Assembly (NCBI GenBank): GCA_017983845.1
Contig: JAGOAO010000003.1
Coordinates: 95,719 to 159,718 of the forward strand
Length of the DNA: 64,000 bases
Source: Sediminibacterium sp.
Lineage (GTDB): Bacteria; Bacteroidota; Bacteroidia; Chitinophagales; Chitinophagaceae
Direction of reading: 5' to 3'
Positions 32,753-42,724 of the stretch are shown in pieces (within the stretch, counting starts at the first letter, position 1; every line of letters starts with the position of its first letter). Made by a program: the position numbers and the translations under genes. The notes under the pieces were generated by a model. That model did no database searches. It was given only the letters and a program-made list of their open reading frames with translations, and had not been told where the DNA came from.

Positions 32753-35752
32753 CTATGCGTTGTTAGCACTATGTTTTTTTGCTTTTGGCTCTACACCTAA
32801 TGGCTTGTTCTTAGCAAAGTCTACTAATACTGGAGCAGCTACAAAGATAGAAGAGTAAGTACCTGTGATCACACCAATCAACATTGCGAATGCAAAACCT
32901 CTTGTTACTTCTCCACCAAAGATGAATAAGATTAAGATAGTTAAGAACACAGTCAATGAAGTCATGATAGTTCTTGATAATGTTTGGTTGATCGCTTTAT
33001 TAATGATCGTTGCATTGTCTACACCTTTCATTGAATGACTGTCCTCACGGATACGGTCATAAACGATCACTGTATCATTCATAGAGAATCCAATTACCGT
33101 TAAGATAGCAGCAATAAAGTGCTGGTCAATCTCTAATGGGAAAGGAACTACTTCTCTTAAGAAACTAAATACAATCAAGGTTACAAATACGTCGTGTAAC
33201 AATGAGAAGATCGTACCTAAAGAATATCTCCAGTCGCGGAAACGAATAAAGATGTATAAACAAATTGCAATCAATGCAAAGATGGTTGCTTTTGTAGCTC
33301 CTGCTTTTAAGTCGTCAGAGATAGAAGGCAATACTTTTTGTTGTTGTTGCTTATATGTTTCGTCAAATTCTTTGTACGTTGTTCCAGCTGGCAATTGCTT
33401 GCTCAAACCTTTGAACAATAAAGCTTCCACTTCTTGGTCAATATTATTTCCTTGGTCTTTGATCTTATATGAAGTAGTGATATTGATTTGGTTTTTAGTA
33501 TCCACCGTCTTAATGATAGGTGCTTCACCAAATACTGCTTTCAATTCATTTCTTACTTCTTCAATATTCACTGTCTTGTCAAACTTCACTGTGAAGCTAC
33601 GTCCACCAGCAAATTCAACACCTTCGTCAAATCCGTTGAAGAAAGAAGCAATACCACCAATCAATACGACTACTGATAAGATATAAGCATACTTTCTGAA
33701 CTCAATGAATTTGAAGTTGGCATTCTTGAAAATACCTCTTGAAACTGCTGTGAAATATTCAAAGTGTCTATTCTTACTTGTGTAAATATCAGTGATCAAT
33801 CTAGAAACTAGGATACCACAGAACAAGGATAATAAAATACCGATGATTTGTGTTGTTGCGAATCCTAATACAGGACCTAAACCAAAGTAAGCTAAGATTA
33901 CCGCAGTCAAAAGGGTAGTCACGTGTGCATCCAATACTGGAGACATAGAACGCTTATATCCGTCTGCTACTGCTAATTGGTAGCTCTTGCCTTTAGTTAA
34001 TTCCTCTTTGATTCTTTCAAATATAATTACGTTCGTATCCACGGCCATACCAATGGTCAATACTAAGCCGGCAATACCAGGTGCAGTTAAAGTGAAACCT
34101 AATGCACTTAAGATACCAATGGTGAATAATAAGTTTAAGATCAATGCGATATTCGCAACCCATCCACCTGTGTTAAAGTAGATCAACATCAAGGCAAAAA
34201 TGACCAAGAATGAAATACCAAATGCCATTGCACCACCTTGGATAGAAGCGTTTCCTAACGTTGGACCTACTTGTTGTTCTGCAACAATTTTAGCAGGAGC
34301 AGGTAATTTACCACTCTCTAAAATTTGAGCTAAATCCTGTGCAGTTTTCAATGAATAGTTACCAGAGATTTGAGAGTTACCTGTAGTAATAGCGTCATTT
34401 ACATTTGGAGCAGAGTAAACGATATTATCTAAAACGATCGCAATTGGTTTGCCCACGTTCTTAGATGTCATTTTTGCCCAGATGCTAGTACCAATCTTAT
34501 CCATGTTCATTTTGATCGCTACTTTTCCACGCTCATCAAAATCCTGTGCTGCATTTGCAACGTGGTCGCCTTCTAATTCAGCTAAACCATTTTCCAATGT
34601 TTTGATGGCATATAAAGGTAAAACGTCTTTTGCTTTTGGATCAGACTCGTCAGGCTTACCATACATGAATACCAAGTTCGATGGGAACTTAGATTTTACT
34701 TCTGGTAAAGCTAAATAAGCATTTAATACAGCAGAATCTTTCTTCATCGTATAACCAATCTCAGCAGGGAAAATGTACTGGCCATTTTTTGCTTGATATG
34801 GTTGAGTGAACTGAACAATTCTTAACAATGGGTTCTTCGCCGCATTTGCTTTTGCTGTATCTACTTTTGCAACGACCGTTGAATCAACGATTCCTGCATT
34901 GCTTAATTCAATTGCTTTATCAGCAGCTAAAACAGCAGTTTGGAAATCTTTGTTTTCAAAAGTATACACTTCGAAAAACTGAAGGTTCGCAGTAGATTGT
35001 AAATAAGAACGTACGCGCTCTTTATCAGAGATACCCGCTAATTCGATATTGATAATCCCTTTTGTTGGATCTGGGTTAATCGTTGGAGACGCTAAACCAA
35101 ATCGGTCAATACGGGTATTTAAAATTCTGTAAGTATTGTTGAATGCTTGAATAGATTGCTCTTGTAAATAAGTGATTACAGTCGCATCAGATGCATCAAA
35201 CTTCAATTTGCCATTGCTTCTAGTTGCAAATAATGGAGCTAATTTTCCGGTTGGGTTAATCGCTTTATATTCTGTAGTAAACAAAGTAATTAAGTCAGCA
35301 TTGCTGTTGGCTTTTTTGCTTACCGCATTCGCTAATGCAGTGTTGAATGCTGGTTCTTTAGAGTAGTTTGCCAAAGATTTGATTAGACCATCTAATCCAA
35401 CTTCCATGGTTACACTCATACCACCTTGCAAATCAAGACCTAACATCAATTCTTTTTCTTTCGCAGCTGCATAAGTCGTTAAGCCAAAGAATAGCTTAGT
35501 TTCTTTAGTGCTGTCTAATAAGTGCTTGTAATACACTTTTTTAGCATCAGCTACGCTGTCGTTGTATAACAATTGTTGGTCTTTATCACTAGGATAAACC
35601 TGTTCTGCTTTGGGTAGTTTGTTGACCCACGCGGTTGCTTTAGCATCCATTGCTTTTTCATGTGTTCTAACGAACCAAGTAAAAGATAATTGGTAAAGAC
35701 AAATTAAAATAAGCGCAAATGTAAAAAAGCGCACTAATCCTTTGAGTTGCAT
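32753..35752 (-). CDS. secDF: Protein translocase subunit SecDF (fused)
   Basis: 999 residues that join SecD and SecF in one chain with about twelve transmembrane segments. The SecD half has LGLDLQGGMSVTMEV, the large periplasmic P1 region, and a membrane part with MAVDTNVIIFERIKEEL. The SecF half has GGRSFTVKF and SMNDTVIVYDRIRED. SecDF uses the proton gradient to pull exported proteins out on the periplasmic side. Fusion is usual in Bacteroidota. A TATATTTG element lies about 30 bases before the start. YajC is encoded separately at 40698. Confidence 0.97.
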   Translation of the reverse strand: MQLKGLVRFFTFALILICLYQLSFTWFVRTHEKAMDAKATAWVNKLPKAEQVYPSDKDQQLLYNDSVADAKKVYYKHLLDSTKETKLFFGLTTYAAAKEKELMLGLDLQGGMSVTMEVGLDGLIKSLANYSKEPAFNTALANAVSKKANSNADLITLFTTEYKAINPTGKLAPLFATRSNGKLKFDASDATVITYLQEQSIQAFNNTYRILNTRIDRFGLASPTINPDPTKGIINIELAGISDKERVRSYLQSTANLQFFEVYTFENKDFQTAVLAADKAIELSNAGIVDSTVVAKVDTAKANAAKNPLLRIVQFTQPYQAKNGQYIFPAEIGYTMKKDSAVLNAYLALPEVKSKFPSNLVFMYGKPDESDPKAKDVLPLYAIKTLENGLAELEGDHVANAAQDFDERGKVAIKMNMDKIGTSIWAKMTSKNVGKPIAIVLDNIVYSAPNVNDAITTGNSQISGNYSLKTAQDLAQILESGKLPAPAKIVAEQQVGPTLGNASIQGGAMAFGISFLVIFALMLIYFNTGGWVANIALILNLLFTIGILSALGFTLTAPGIAGLVLTIGMAVDTNVIIFERIKEELTKGKSYQLAVADGYKRSMSPVLDAHVTTLLTAVILAYFGLGPVLGFATTQIIGILLSLFCGILVSRLITDIYTSKNRHFEYFTAVSRGIFKNANFKFIEFRKYAYILSVVVLIGGIASFFNGFDEGVEFAGGRSFTVKFDKTVNIEEVRNELKAVFGEAPIIKTVDTKNQINITTSYKIKDQGNNIDQEVEALLFKGLSKQLPAGTTYKEFDETYKQQQQKVLPSISDDLKAGATKATIFALIAICLYIFIRFRDWRYSLGTIFSLLHDVFVTLIVFSFLREVVPFPLEIDQHFIAAILTVIGFSMNDTVIVYDRIREDSHSMKGVDNATIINKAINQTLSRTIMTSLTVFLTILILFIFGGEVTRGFAFAMLIGVITGTYSSIFVAAPVLVDFAKNKPLGVEPKAKKHSANNA

Positions 35753-35850
35753 AGTAGTTTGGTTAACTTTTTTTAGTCGGCAAATATAATGGAAACAAGC
35801 CTAAAAAAGGCCCTATTTGACCATTATTTTGGGTTAAATACGAGTATTGA

Positions 35851-36366
35851 CTAGTCGATACTCATTTCAAAAAAGAGGGGAGAATTGGCAGGGATACTGC
35901 CATTTGAGTTTGACCCATAGGCTAAAGAAGAGGGAAGCACCATTTTAATTTTACCCCCTTTGCCAATTAAAGGCACGGCAATCTGCCAACCAACAATCAG
36001 GTCTTTCAATGGATAAGTAATAGTGCCCGCATCAAACTGAATGCCAGTCATTAATTTTCCTGCATAAGTCATTGTAAGTGAGGTACATAGGTTTGGCTTA
36101 GCGGTATCGCCAGGGGTAATAATTTGATATAAAATACCACTTGGGTGTACGGTATAACTAATGCCATTGTTGTTACAAAAAGCAATCATTTGAGCTCTTT
36201 GAGTGGCAGAACTATCGTTCACATATTGTGCCGTTATGGTACAAGCTGTACTTGTTTCGTTTTTGCTGCAAGCCGAGATAAGGCTGATGCCAGCAATGAG
36301 TACAAAAAGGCTTAAAATGCTAAGAATGCTTAATTTTTGGGTGTTTTTTGGTCTAAAATGGGTCAT
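35851..36366 (-). CDS. FKBP-type peptidyl-prolyl isomerase, lipoprotein
   Basis: 171 residues. A signal with lipobox ISAC indicates an envelope lipoprotein. The C-terminal 85 residues are an FKBP domain (LTMTYAGKLMTGIQFDAG, LIVGWQIAVPLIGKGGKIKMVLPSSLAYG, NSPLFFEMSID). It should speed proline isomerisation in periplasmic folding. Its start overlaps the stop of the upstream small membrane protein gene (ATGA), so the two are translationally coupled. A GAGTAT/ATACTC inverted repeat (35842-35863) overlaps its end. Confidence 0.92.
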   Translation of the reverse strand: MTHFRPKNTQKLSILSILSLFVLIAGISLISACSKNETSTACTITAQYVNDSSATQRAQMIAFCNNNGISYTVHPSGILYQIITPGDTAKPNLCTSLTMTYAGKLMTGIQFDAGTITYPLKDLIVGWQIAVPLIGKGGKIKMVLPSSLAYGSNSNGSIPANSPLFFEMSID

Positions 36367-36674
36367 TTTTTGTTTTTTATATGCTTGATTTCGTTAAAAC
36401 GTTGTTCGTTCATCTCTGAAGTAAATTGTTGGTAGATCCATCCAAATCCTACTGAAATAAGGGTAATGGCAATCAATATCCAAATAATATTGCCTCTAGA
36501 ATTGGCTACCATATTGGCTCTTTCGTACCAGCCGATTTCGGCTATGAGTAAAACGAGTATACCTAATAATAGACTAATGCTCAAACCTCTTAAAAAAGAT
36601 TTGCGTTTATAATGGGGGATAGCACGTTGTTTCTCCCAATGCGTGTAAAAAGCTTCGTCGTCTGGGTGGAGCAT
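36363..36674 (-). CDS. Small membrane protein of unknown function
   Basis: 103 residues from the ATG at 36674 (MLHPDDEAFYTHWEKQR). The frame is open further upstream, but that part overlaps the divergent lysoplasmalogenase gene. A basic stretch, HYKRKSF, precedes a first transmembrane helix (LSISLLLGILVLLIAEI); a second one (IIWILIAITLISVGFGWIY) follows, and the tail is charged. I recognise no family. It couples to the FKBP gene through an ATGA overlap, so a link to envelope protein folding is possible but unproven. Confidence 0.72.
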   Translation of the reverse strand: MLHPDDEAFYTHWEKQRAIPHYKRKSFLRGLSISLLLGILVLLIAEIGWYERANMVANSRGNIIWILIAITLISVGFGWIYQQFTSEMNEQRFNEIKHIKNKK

Positions 36675-36750
36675 GTGCAAATTTATGGATTGCAATCTGA
36701 ATTCCCTTGCTTTGACTATATTTAGTCCAATTTTAACGAAATTCAAAAAG

Positions 36751-37458
36751 ATGAAAACATTCTTACAAAAATTTGGCATGACAGCATACATCCTAATATT
36801 GATGCTTCATTTGTTTGCACAACTATTAGGGTATACGAATATTCAAATTGGATCAAAGTTGATTTTGTTGCCTTTATTAATGGGCTTCTTTTATGTACAA
36901 CCATTTTTTACTACCGCACCCAAGAGCAAATATTTAATTTTGATTGGATTGTTTGGTTCTTTTTTAGGGGACGCGTTTTTGTTGTCTGATGCTTATTTTA
37001 TTCCAGGCATGATTGCCTTTATGACGACGCATATATTTAATATTATTTTCTTTCATCCACTAAAGCCAACAGAAGGGAAGTTGAATAGAAAATATTTCGT
37101 TGCATTATTTGTATTGACTGCCTTTTGTGTATTTGTATATAGCTTCTTAAAAGACGCTATGGGCGCTTTGATTTACCCCGTTTTAGTTTATATGATTTTG
37201 ATCTCCACTTCTGCCTTATATACTGTTAGAGTTTCTTTAAATGCAAAAGCTGCAATGATTGCAGATTTATTTTGGATACCAGGCATGTTGTTTTTTATTG
37301 CTTCGGATGCGGTGCTTGCCTTTAATAAATTTTATTGGTCTACACAAAGTCCAATTGACAATATTGGTTTAGTCACCATGGCGACTTATGGTATTGCGCA
37401 ACTATTATTAGTGAAAGGATTTCAATTGTATTTTTCAAAACAAACGACAACAGCTTAA
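36751..37458 (+). CDS. Lysoplasmalogenase (YhhN/TMEM86 family) membrane protein
   Basis: 235 residues from the ATG at 36751. There are about eight hydrophobic segments with the family marks GLFGSFLGDAFLL (aspartate in a membrane helix), PGMIAFMTTHIFNI, and FFIASDAVLAFNKF near the end. The family hydrolyses the vinyl-ether bond of lysoplasmalogens in characterised members; the bacterial role is uncertain. A -7-like TATATTTA lies at 36717-36724. It converges with groEL across a two-way terminator. Confidence 0.88.
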   Translation: MKTFLQKFGMTAYILILMLHLFAQLLGYTNIQIGSKLILLPLLMGFFYVQPFFTTAPKSKYLILIGLFGSFLGDAFLLSDAYFIPGMIAFMTTHIFNIIFFHPLKPTEGKLNRKYFVALFVLTAFCVFVYSFLKDAMGALIYPVLVYMILISTSALYTVRVSLNAKAAMIADLFWIPGMLFFIASDAVLAFNKFYWSTQSPIDNIGLVTMATYGIAQLLLVKGFQLYFSKQTTTA

Positions 37459-37509
37459 AACCTATTTTAAGTTTTAATTGAACTAAAATACATTCAGTTA
37501 TGCCCAATA

Positions 37510-37545
37510 AAAAAAGTCCTTCAATTGCTTGAAGGACTTTTTTTA
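37510..37545. terminator. Two-way terminator between the lysoplasmalogenase gene and groEL
   Basis: A 14-bp perfect stem, AAAAAGTCCTTCAA with TTGAAGGACTTTTT, with loop TTGC and further A/T on both flanks. Confidence 0.92.
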
Positions 37546-37563
37546 TACTTTCTATTTTAAGTA

Positions 37564-39195
37564 TTAGTAACCCATTCCACCCATATCAGGAGCGCCACCC
37601 GGAGCTGGCATTTCTGCTTTTGGTTTGTCCGCAATCACACACTCTGTTGTTAACAACATAGAAGCGATTGATGCTGCATTTTCCAAAGCAACTCTAGATA
37701 CTTTAGTTGGATCAATAACACCTGCTTTAAATAAGTTTTCGAAAACTTCTGTTCTTGCATTGAAACCAAAGTCGTCTTTTCCTTCTTTGATTCTTTGAAC
37801 AACAATAGAACCTTCGATACCGCTATTCTTAACAATTTGACGCAATGGTTCTTCAATTGCACGACGTACAATTTGAATACCAGTTGTTTCATCATCATTC
37901 GCGCCTTTTAATTTATCTAAGCTAGCAACGGCACGGATATAAGCCACACCACCACCCGGAACGATACCTTCTTCAACCGCAGCACGTGTTGCGTGTAAAG
38001 CATCATCCACACGGTCTTTCTTCTCTTTCATTTCAGTTTCAGTTGCAGCACCTACATAAAGTACAGCTACACCACCACTTAACTTAGCTAAACGCTCTTG
38101 TAATTTTTCTTTATCGTACTCAGAGGTGGTATTTTCAATTTGAGCTTTGATTTGATTTACACGAGAAGTGATATCTGCTTTTTTACCTTTACCACCAACG
38201 ATAACGGTATTGTCTTTATCAATTGTGATAGAAGATGCCTGACCTAAATAAGTTAAGTCTGCATTTTCTAATTTGAATCCTTGCTCTTCGCTAATTACAG
38301 TACCTGCAGTTAAGATCGCAATGTCATTCAACATTTCTTTTCTTCTGTCACCAAAGCCAGGTGCTTTTACAGCAGCTACTTTGATCGTGCCACGTAATTT
38401 ATTCACCACCAATGTAGCCATTGCTTCACCTTCTAAGTCTTCAGCGATGATCACTAATGGACGGTTAGTTTGAGCTACTTTCTCTAAAATATGTAAGATG
38501 TCTTTCATTGCTGAAATCTTCTTATCATAAATTAAGATATAAGGATTTTGCATTTCAGCTTCCATTTTTTCGCTATTTGTAACGAAGTATGGAGAAACGT
38601 ATCCACGATCGAATTGCATCCCTTCAACAACATCTACTGTTGTATCAGTTCCTTTTGCTTCTTCAACAGTGATCACACCTTCTTTACCTACTTTAGCCAT
38701 TGCGGTTGCAATTAACTTTCCAATTTCATTGTCGTTGTTTGCAGAGATAGAAGCTACTTGCTCAATCTTTTTGGAGTCGTTACCCACTGTTTGAGATTGT
38801 GCTTTTAAGCTAGCTACTACTTTTTCTACTGCTTTATCGATACCACGCTTTAAATCCATTGGATTTGCACCAGCAGTAACGTTTCTTAAACCTTCGCTGA
38901 TAATTGCTTGCGCCAATACAGTTGCAGTCGTTGTACCATCACCTGCTAAGTCAGCAGTTTTTGAAGCAACTTCTTTTACCATTTGAGCACCAATATTCTC
39001 GATAGGATCTTCTAAGTCAATTTCTTTTGCTACAGATACACCATCCTTTGTTACAGAAGGTGATCCAAATTTTTTCTCAATCACCACGTTACGACCTTTT
39101 GGCCCTAATGTTACTTTAACAGCGTTGGCTAATGTGTCAACACCTTTTTTCATTTTATTTCTCGCTTCTAAGTCGAAAAAAATCATTTTAGACAT
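37564..39195 (-). CDS. groEL: 60 kDa chaperonin GroEL
   Basis: 543 residues, full length. Marks are [10 protein letters not shown], the ATP-binding [28 protein letters not shown], and the C-terminal GGM-rich tail ([15 protein letters not shown]). It forms the double-ring folding chamber with GroES. It follows groES with 48 bases between. There is no CIRCE inverted repeat (TTAGCACTC-type) upstream of the operon, so HrcA control is not supported. Confidence 0.98.
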   Translation of the reverse strand: MSKMIFFDLEARNKMKKGVDTLANAVKVTLGPKGRNVVIEKKFGSPSVTKDGVSVAKEIDLEDPIENIGAQMVKEVASKTADLAGDGTTTATVLAQAIISEGLRNVTAGANPMDLKRGIDKAVEKVVASLKAQSQTVGNDSKKIEQVASISANNDNEIGKLIATAMAKVGKEGVITVEEAKGTDTTVDVVEGMQFDRGYVSPYFVTNSEKMEAEMQNPYILIYDKKISAMKDILHILEKVAQTNRPLVIIAEDLEGEAMATLVVNKLRGTIKVAAVKAPGFGDRRKEMLNDIAILTAGTVISEEQGFKLENADLTYLGQASSITIDKDNTVIVGGKGKKADITSRVNQIKAQIENTTSEYDKEKLQERLAKLSGGVAVLYVGAATETEMKEKKDRVDDALHATRAAVEEGIVPGGGVAYIRAVASLDKLKGANDDETTGIQIVRRAIEEPLRQIVKNSGIEGSIVVQRIKEGKDDFGFNARTEVFENLFKAGVIDPTKVSRVALENAASIASMLLTTECVIADKPKAEMPAPGGAPDMGGMGY

Positions 39196-39243
39196 ATTCA
39201 GTTAATTTTTAAATTCTTAAATAAGGTTTACTAATCCAAACAA

Positions 39244-39537
39244 TTAAACAATTGCAAGGATATCACTTTCACGCATGATCAATAAATCTTGACCTTCGAT
39301 TTGGATTTCTGTACCAGCATATTTGCCGTATAAAACTGTGTCACCCACTTTTACAGTCACAGGCTCATCTTTTTTACCAGGACCAGCTGCTACGATCGTA
39401 CCACGTTGTGGTTTTTCTTTTGCAGTGTCAGGGATAATGATTCCACCAGCTGTTTTCTCTTCAGCAGCGGCAGGCATAACAATTACTCTGTCGTGTAGCG
39501 GGGTAATGTTTAATTTTTTTGCCGAACTCTTAGCCAT
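39244..39537 (-). CDS. groES: 10 kDa co-chaperonin GroES
   Basis: 97 residues. Marks are [10 protein letters not shown] at the N-terminus, the mobile-loop region [33 protein letters not shown], and a C-terminal [10 protein letters not shown]. It caps GroEL rings. It is the first gene of the groES-groEL operon and diverges from nusB. Confidence 0.97.
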   Translation of the reverse strand: MAKSSAKKLNITPLHDRVIVMPAAAEEKTAGGIIIPDTAKEKPQRGTIVAAGPGKKDEPVTVKVGDTVLYGKYAGTEIQIEGQDLLIMRESDILAIV

Positions 39538-39732
39538 AGTTTATCTTTTTAATTGATTAATAAGTGTTGTAAAGTAAATAGCCATAACCATGCCATCTGC
39601 CTTAAAAGCAAATAGATAGGTCAAAATTTCAGTCCAGGTTGCTATTTTGTTACAAGGAAGCAAATTAATGCCAAAAATGTCAGTTTTAAGCATTTTTATT
39701 ATAGATTTGCAACCCCAATAGCTCTTATAATT

Positions 39733-40647
39733 ATGATGAACCGAAGAAATATCCGAATAAAAGTAATGCAAGTCATGTATATGTTAGATGCCCAAAATGT
39801 GGCAACTGCAGCAGGCTTACTTCAAAGGGAGTTTGATAAAACCCGTAATTTGTTCGTTTATATGGTTCATTTAGTGCATCAAATAGCACGTTATGCAGAG
39901 ATTGAAGCCTTACAAAGAGCTTCTAAAAACCTTCCCAACCAAGCCGATCTAGAAGTCAATATTAAGTTAGCAGGCAATACCATTGTTTGGCAAACCCTAG
40001 AATCCGAGAAATTCAAACAAGCTATTGAAATTGTAAAGCCACAGCAGTGGATTGACAATGATATGGTAAAGTCTATCTTTCGCCAGTTAGTGGATTCCCC
40101 AGAATACAAGCTGTATATTTCGGAGGAAAGTAGAGAGAAAGCTAAGGAATCTGCCATTTTAAAGTTCATTTTTGGTCAGTTGATCTTGAACTCGGAGAAT
40201 GCGGTAGAAACAATTGAATCACAGTTCTCCAATTGGGACGATGACGGAGATATGATTATTGGTTTTATGTTGAACTATTTCCAAAAACCAGGCTCGGTTG
40301 ATTTCATCGATTTAGTAGGGGATGAGAAGATGAAGTTTGCGAAGGATTTATTGCGCACAGTCATTGAAAAGAAGGACGTGACCGAAGGTTTGATCGTGCC
40401 TAAATTAAAGAACTGGGATCCAGAGCGTATTGCAGTAATTGATATGATCTTATTAAGATTGGGCGTTTGTGAATTATTGTATTTTGATACCATTCCAACC
40501 AAAGTTTCTATCAACGAATACATTGATTTAGCAAAGGAGTATAGCACGGAACAAAGTGGCCATTTTGTCAACGGCATTTTGGACAATATTCATAAAGAAT
40601 TGGTCTCTACAGGTAAAATTCAAAAAATAAGTCACAAAGCAAAGTAA
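39733..40647 (+). CDS. nusB: Transcription antitermination factor NusB
   Basis: 304 residues, twice the length of E. coli NusB, as is usual in Bacteroidota. The first 170 residues are an N-terminal extension starting RRNIRIKVMQVMYMLDAQ. The NusB fold is clearest at the C-terminus: WDPERIAVIDMILLRLGVCELLYF, PTKVSINEYIDLAKEYST, and FVNGILDNIHKEL. It joins NusE, NusA and NusG in rRNA antitermination. yajC and coaE follow on the same strand. A -7-like TAGATTTG lies at 39702-39709. Confidence 0.93.
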   Translation: MMNRRNIRIKVMQVMYMLDAQNVATAAGLLQREFDKTRNLFVYMVHLVHQIARYAEIEALQRASKNLPNQADLEVNIKLAGNTIVWQTLESEKFKQAIEIVKPQQWIDNDMVKSIFRQLVDSPEYKLYISEESREKAKESAILKFIFGQLILNSENAVETIESQFSNWDDDGDMIIGFMLNYFQKPGSVDFIDLVGDEKMKFAKDLLRTVIEKKDVTEGLIVPKLKNWDPERIAVIDMILLRLGVCELLYFDTIPTKVSINEYIDLAKEYSTEQSGHFVNGILDNIHKELVSTGKIQKISHKAK

Positions 40648-40697
40648 TTGGTTTACACTATCTTTGTACTCAAGTTTAAAAACATAAACACAACAAA

Positions 40698-41003
40698 ATG
40701 ACACAAATTTTATTACAAGCACCACAACAAGGTGGTACTTTTCAATTGATCATGTTAGGTGGTATCATCTTGGTTTTCTGGTTTTTCATGATCCGTCCAC
40801 AAGCTAAAAAAGCAAAAGAGCAAAAGAAGTTTATTGATACAATGCAGAAGGGTGATAAAGTAGTTACCATCGCAGGTATCCACGGCACAATCAATAAAGT
40901 AAACGAAGACAATACCATTCAATTGGAAGTGAGCCCAGGTAGCTATTTGAAGATTGAAAGATCTTCTATTAGCTTAGAATGGTCTCAAGCAATGAATAAA
41001 TAA
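40698..41003 (+). CDS. yajC: Preprotein translocase subunit YajC
   Basis: 101 residues with one N-terminal transmembrane helix (IMLGGIILVFWFFMIRPQ) and a basic segment AKKAKEQKKF, then a small cytoplasmic beta domain with GDKVVTIAGIHGTI. YajC associates with SecDF in the Sec machinery. A TATCTTTG -7 element lies at 40659-40666, so it probably has its own start of transcription. The terminator at 41025-41073 separates it from coaE. Confidence 0.95.
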   Translation: MTQILLQAPQQGGTFQLIMLGGIILVFWFFMIRPQAKKAKEQKKFIDTMQKGDKVVTIAGIHGTINKVNEDNTIQLEVSPGSYLKIERSSISLEWSQAMNK

Positions 41004-41024
41004 TTCCATTGTTTAAATGATACG

Positions 41025-41073
41025 ATCCGAAATTAGCCTCCAATAAAATGGAAACTGATTTCGGATTTTTTTA
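41025..41073 (+). terminator. Intrinsic terminator after yajC
   Basis: A 12-bp stem, ATCCGAAATTAG with CTGATTTCGGAT, with an 18-base loop and a run of seven T. It ends about ten bases before the coaE start, so coaE transcription may depend on read-through or a promoter inside this hairpin. Confidence 0.75.
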
Positions 41074-41082
41074 TAGGATAAT

Positions 41083-41685
41083 ATGACAAAAATAATTGGT
41101 TTAACAGGAGGGATTGGATCCGGAAAATCGGTGGTTGCAAAAGTATTTGCTACCCTGGGTATACCTGTGTTCAATGCCGACGAAGAAGCCAAGCGCATCA
41201 TGCAGGCAAGTCCAGTCATAAAAGCAAAATTGATCCAACAATTTGGATCAGAAGTCTACAATGAATTTGGATTGCAAAAAGAAAAATTAGCAGCTATTGT
41301 ATTCAATGATCCATTTCAATTGCAATTACTCAATGCGATCGTGCACCCAGTGACGATTCAAGCTGCAAAGGATTGGGCAGCAAAACAAACCAGCCCTTAT
41401 GTGATTAAAGAAGCAGCATTAATTTTTGAATCTGGCTCTGCAGAAGGATTGTTTAAAGTCATTGGTGTAACAGCACCATTAACTATTCGTAAACATAGAG
41501 TCATGCAGAGAGATGGAATTACAAAGGATCAGGTAGAAGCGCGCATGCGCAATCAAATTGCTGACACCATCAAAATGCGTTTATGTGATTATGTGATTCA
41601 CAACGACAATCAACAGATGGTCATACCACAAGTGTTAGCAATCGATGAGGCGATTAGATTAGCAATTAAAGAAGCTTCTAAATAG
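41083..41685 (+). CDS. coaE: Dephospho-CoA kinase
   Basis: 200 residues. The P-loop GLTGGIGSGKSVVAK is at the N-terminus, followed by VFNADEEAK, the central KEAALIFESG and a mixed helix with RNQIADTIKMRLCDYVIHNDN. It phosphorylates dephospho-CoA, the last step of coenzyme A synthesis. It ends 10 bases from the convergent methyltransferase gene. Confidence 0.95.
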   Translation: MTKIIGLTGGIGSGKSVVAKVFATLGIPVFNADEEAKRIMQASPVIKAKLIQQFGSEVYNEFGLQKEKLAAIVFNDPFQLQLLNAIVHPVTIQAAKDWAAKQTSPYVIKEAALIFESGSAEGLFKVIGVTAPLTIRKHRVMQRDGITKDQVEARMRNQIADTIKMRLCDYVIHNDNQQMVIPQVLAIDEAIRLAIKEASK

Positions 41686-41695
41686 TTGCTTATTT

Positions 41696-42652
41696 TTAAG
41701 CTGGCTTTATAATTTTATAACACCAACGTTTTAATCTTCCTTCAAAATCAAATGGGGTAGTCGCTTTTGTGATATCTTTTATTTGATCTGATTTAATTTG
41801 CTCAGTATCTAAAATAAACTGGGTGAAATTGGTGCTAAAATAAAGGATCCCTCCAGGCTTCATTGCTTTTAGCATATCATTGATCAATTCCACATGGTCT
41901 CTTTGAATATCTAAAATATCCTTCATTCTTTTACTATTGCTAAAAGTAGGAGGATCCATCACCACCAAATCATAATGATTCATGGGCAATGTTTTCAAAT
42001 ATTGCTTCACATCGGCATGCACAAACTGGTAAGCGCTTGTATTGGGTAATTGATTTATTTTAAAATTTTCCTCACTCCAACTTAAGTAAGTTTTTGATAA
42101 ATCAACCGATGTGACTGTTTTAGCACCTGCTTTTGCAGCATACACTGAGAAGGAGCTGGTATAGCAAAATAAGTTTAAGAAATTCGTATCCTTTGCTTCT
42201 GCTTGCACCATTTGCCTTGTGACACGATGGTCTAAAAACAAACCCGTATCCAAATAATCGGTGAGGTTGACTAAGAACTGCAAACCATTTTCTTGCACAG
42301 TAATAATCTTAGATTCCGTGACTTCTTCCTTTTCGTATTGACCTTCTCTGTGCGACATTCTTTTGCGTAGTTTTACATACATATGGTCAGTAGGCACACC
42401 CGTCATATCGGAGATGATTTTTTTGGTTTCAGTAAACCAAATTTCATGTTCCTCATCTGTTAATGCATGTCTACGATTGTACTCCGCTATGTAAATATAT
42501 TCTTCATAGAACTCAACACAGATAGGAAACTCTGGCAAATCATGGTCATAGAGTCTCCAACAAGTAACATTGAGTCGCTTGGCTTGTTTTAATCGATGCT
42601 TATAGTTTTTAAGCAAGCGATTTTCAAACATTTGAAATTTTTCTGGAGTCAT
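41696..42652 (-). CDS. RlmK-like 23S rRNA methyltransferase (class I SAM)
   Basis: 318 residues. It matches the C-terminal half (RlmK) of the E. coli RlmKL fusion along its whole length: FENRLLKNYKHRLK, CWRLYDHDLPEFP, VNLTDYLDTGLFLDHR, FLNLFCYTSSFSVYAA, and the catalytic-type DPPTFSNSKRM followed by IQRDHVELI. In E. coli this half makes m7G2069 in 23S rRNA. The RlmL half (THUMP plus m2G methyltransferase) is not in this window, so here the activity is a stand-alone protein. Confidence 0.9.
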   Translation of the reverse strand: MTPEKFQMFENRLLKNYKHRLKQAKRLNVTCWRLYDHDLPEFPICVEFYEEYIYIAEYNRRHALTDEEHEIWFTETKKIISDMTGVPTDHMYVKLRKRMSHREGQYEKEEVTESKIITVQENGLQFLVNLTDYLDTGLFLDHRVTRQMVQAEAKDTNFLNLFCYTSSFSVYAAKAGAKTVTSVDLSKTYLSWSEENFKINQLPNTSAYQFVHADVKQYLKTLPMNHYDLVVMDPPTFSNSKRMKDILDIQRDHVELINDMLKAMKPGGILYFSTNFTQFILDTEQIKSDQIKDITKATTPFDFEGRLKRWCYKIIKPA

Positions 42653-42672
42653 GATCGGGATAAAATTACGAC

Positions 42673-42708
42673 AAAAAAAGAAGCGCTACAAGTGTAACGC
42701 TTCTTTTA
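42673..42708 (-). terminator. Intrinsic terminator after the aminotransferase gene
   Basis: Read leftward, AAAAGAAGCG-TAC pairs with GTA-CGCTTCTTTT (one mismatch) around a short loop, followed by a T run. It lies between the aminotransferase stop and the methyltransferase start. Confidence 0.82.
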
Positions 42709-42724
42709 CTATTTCAAATAGGGA

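Noticed and set aside
33252-33686. A 144-codon frame on the plus strand inside secDF
   Set aside because: It lies wholly antisense to a strongly conserved coding region and has no start signals or recognisable domain; it is a shadow of the codon use of secDF.
39538-39732. A CIRCE element upstream of groES
   Set aside because: No TTAGCACTC/GAGTGCTAA inverted repeat is present between groES and nusB.
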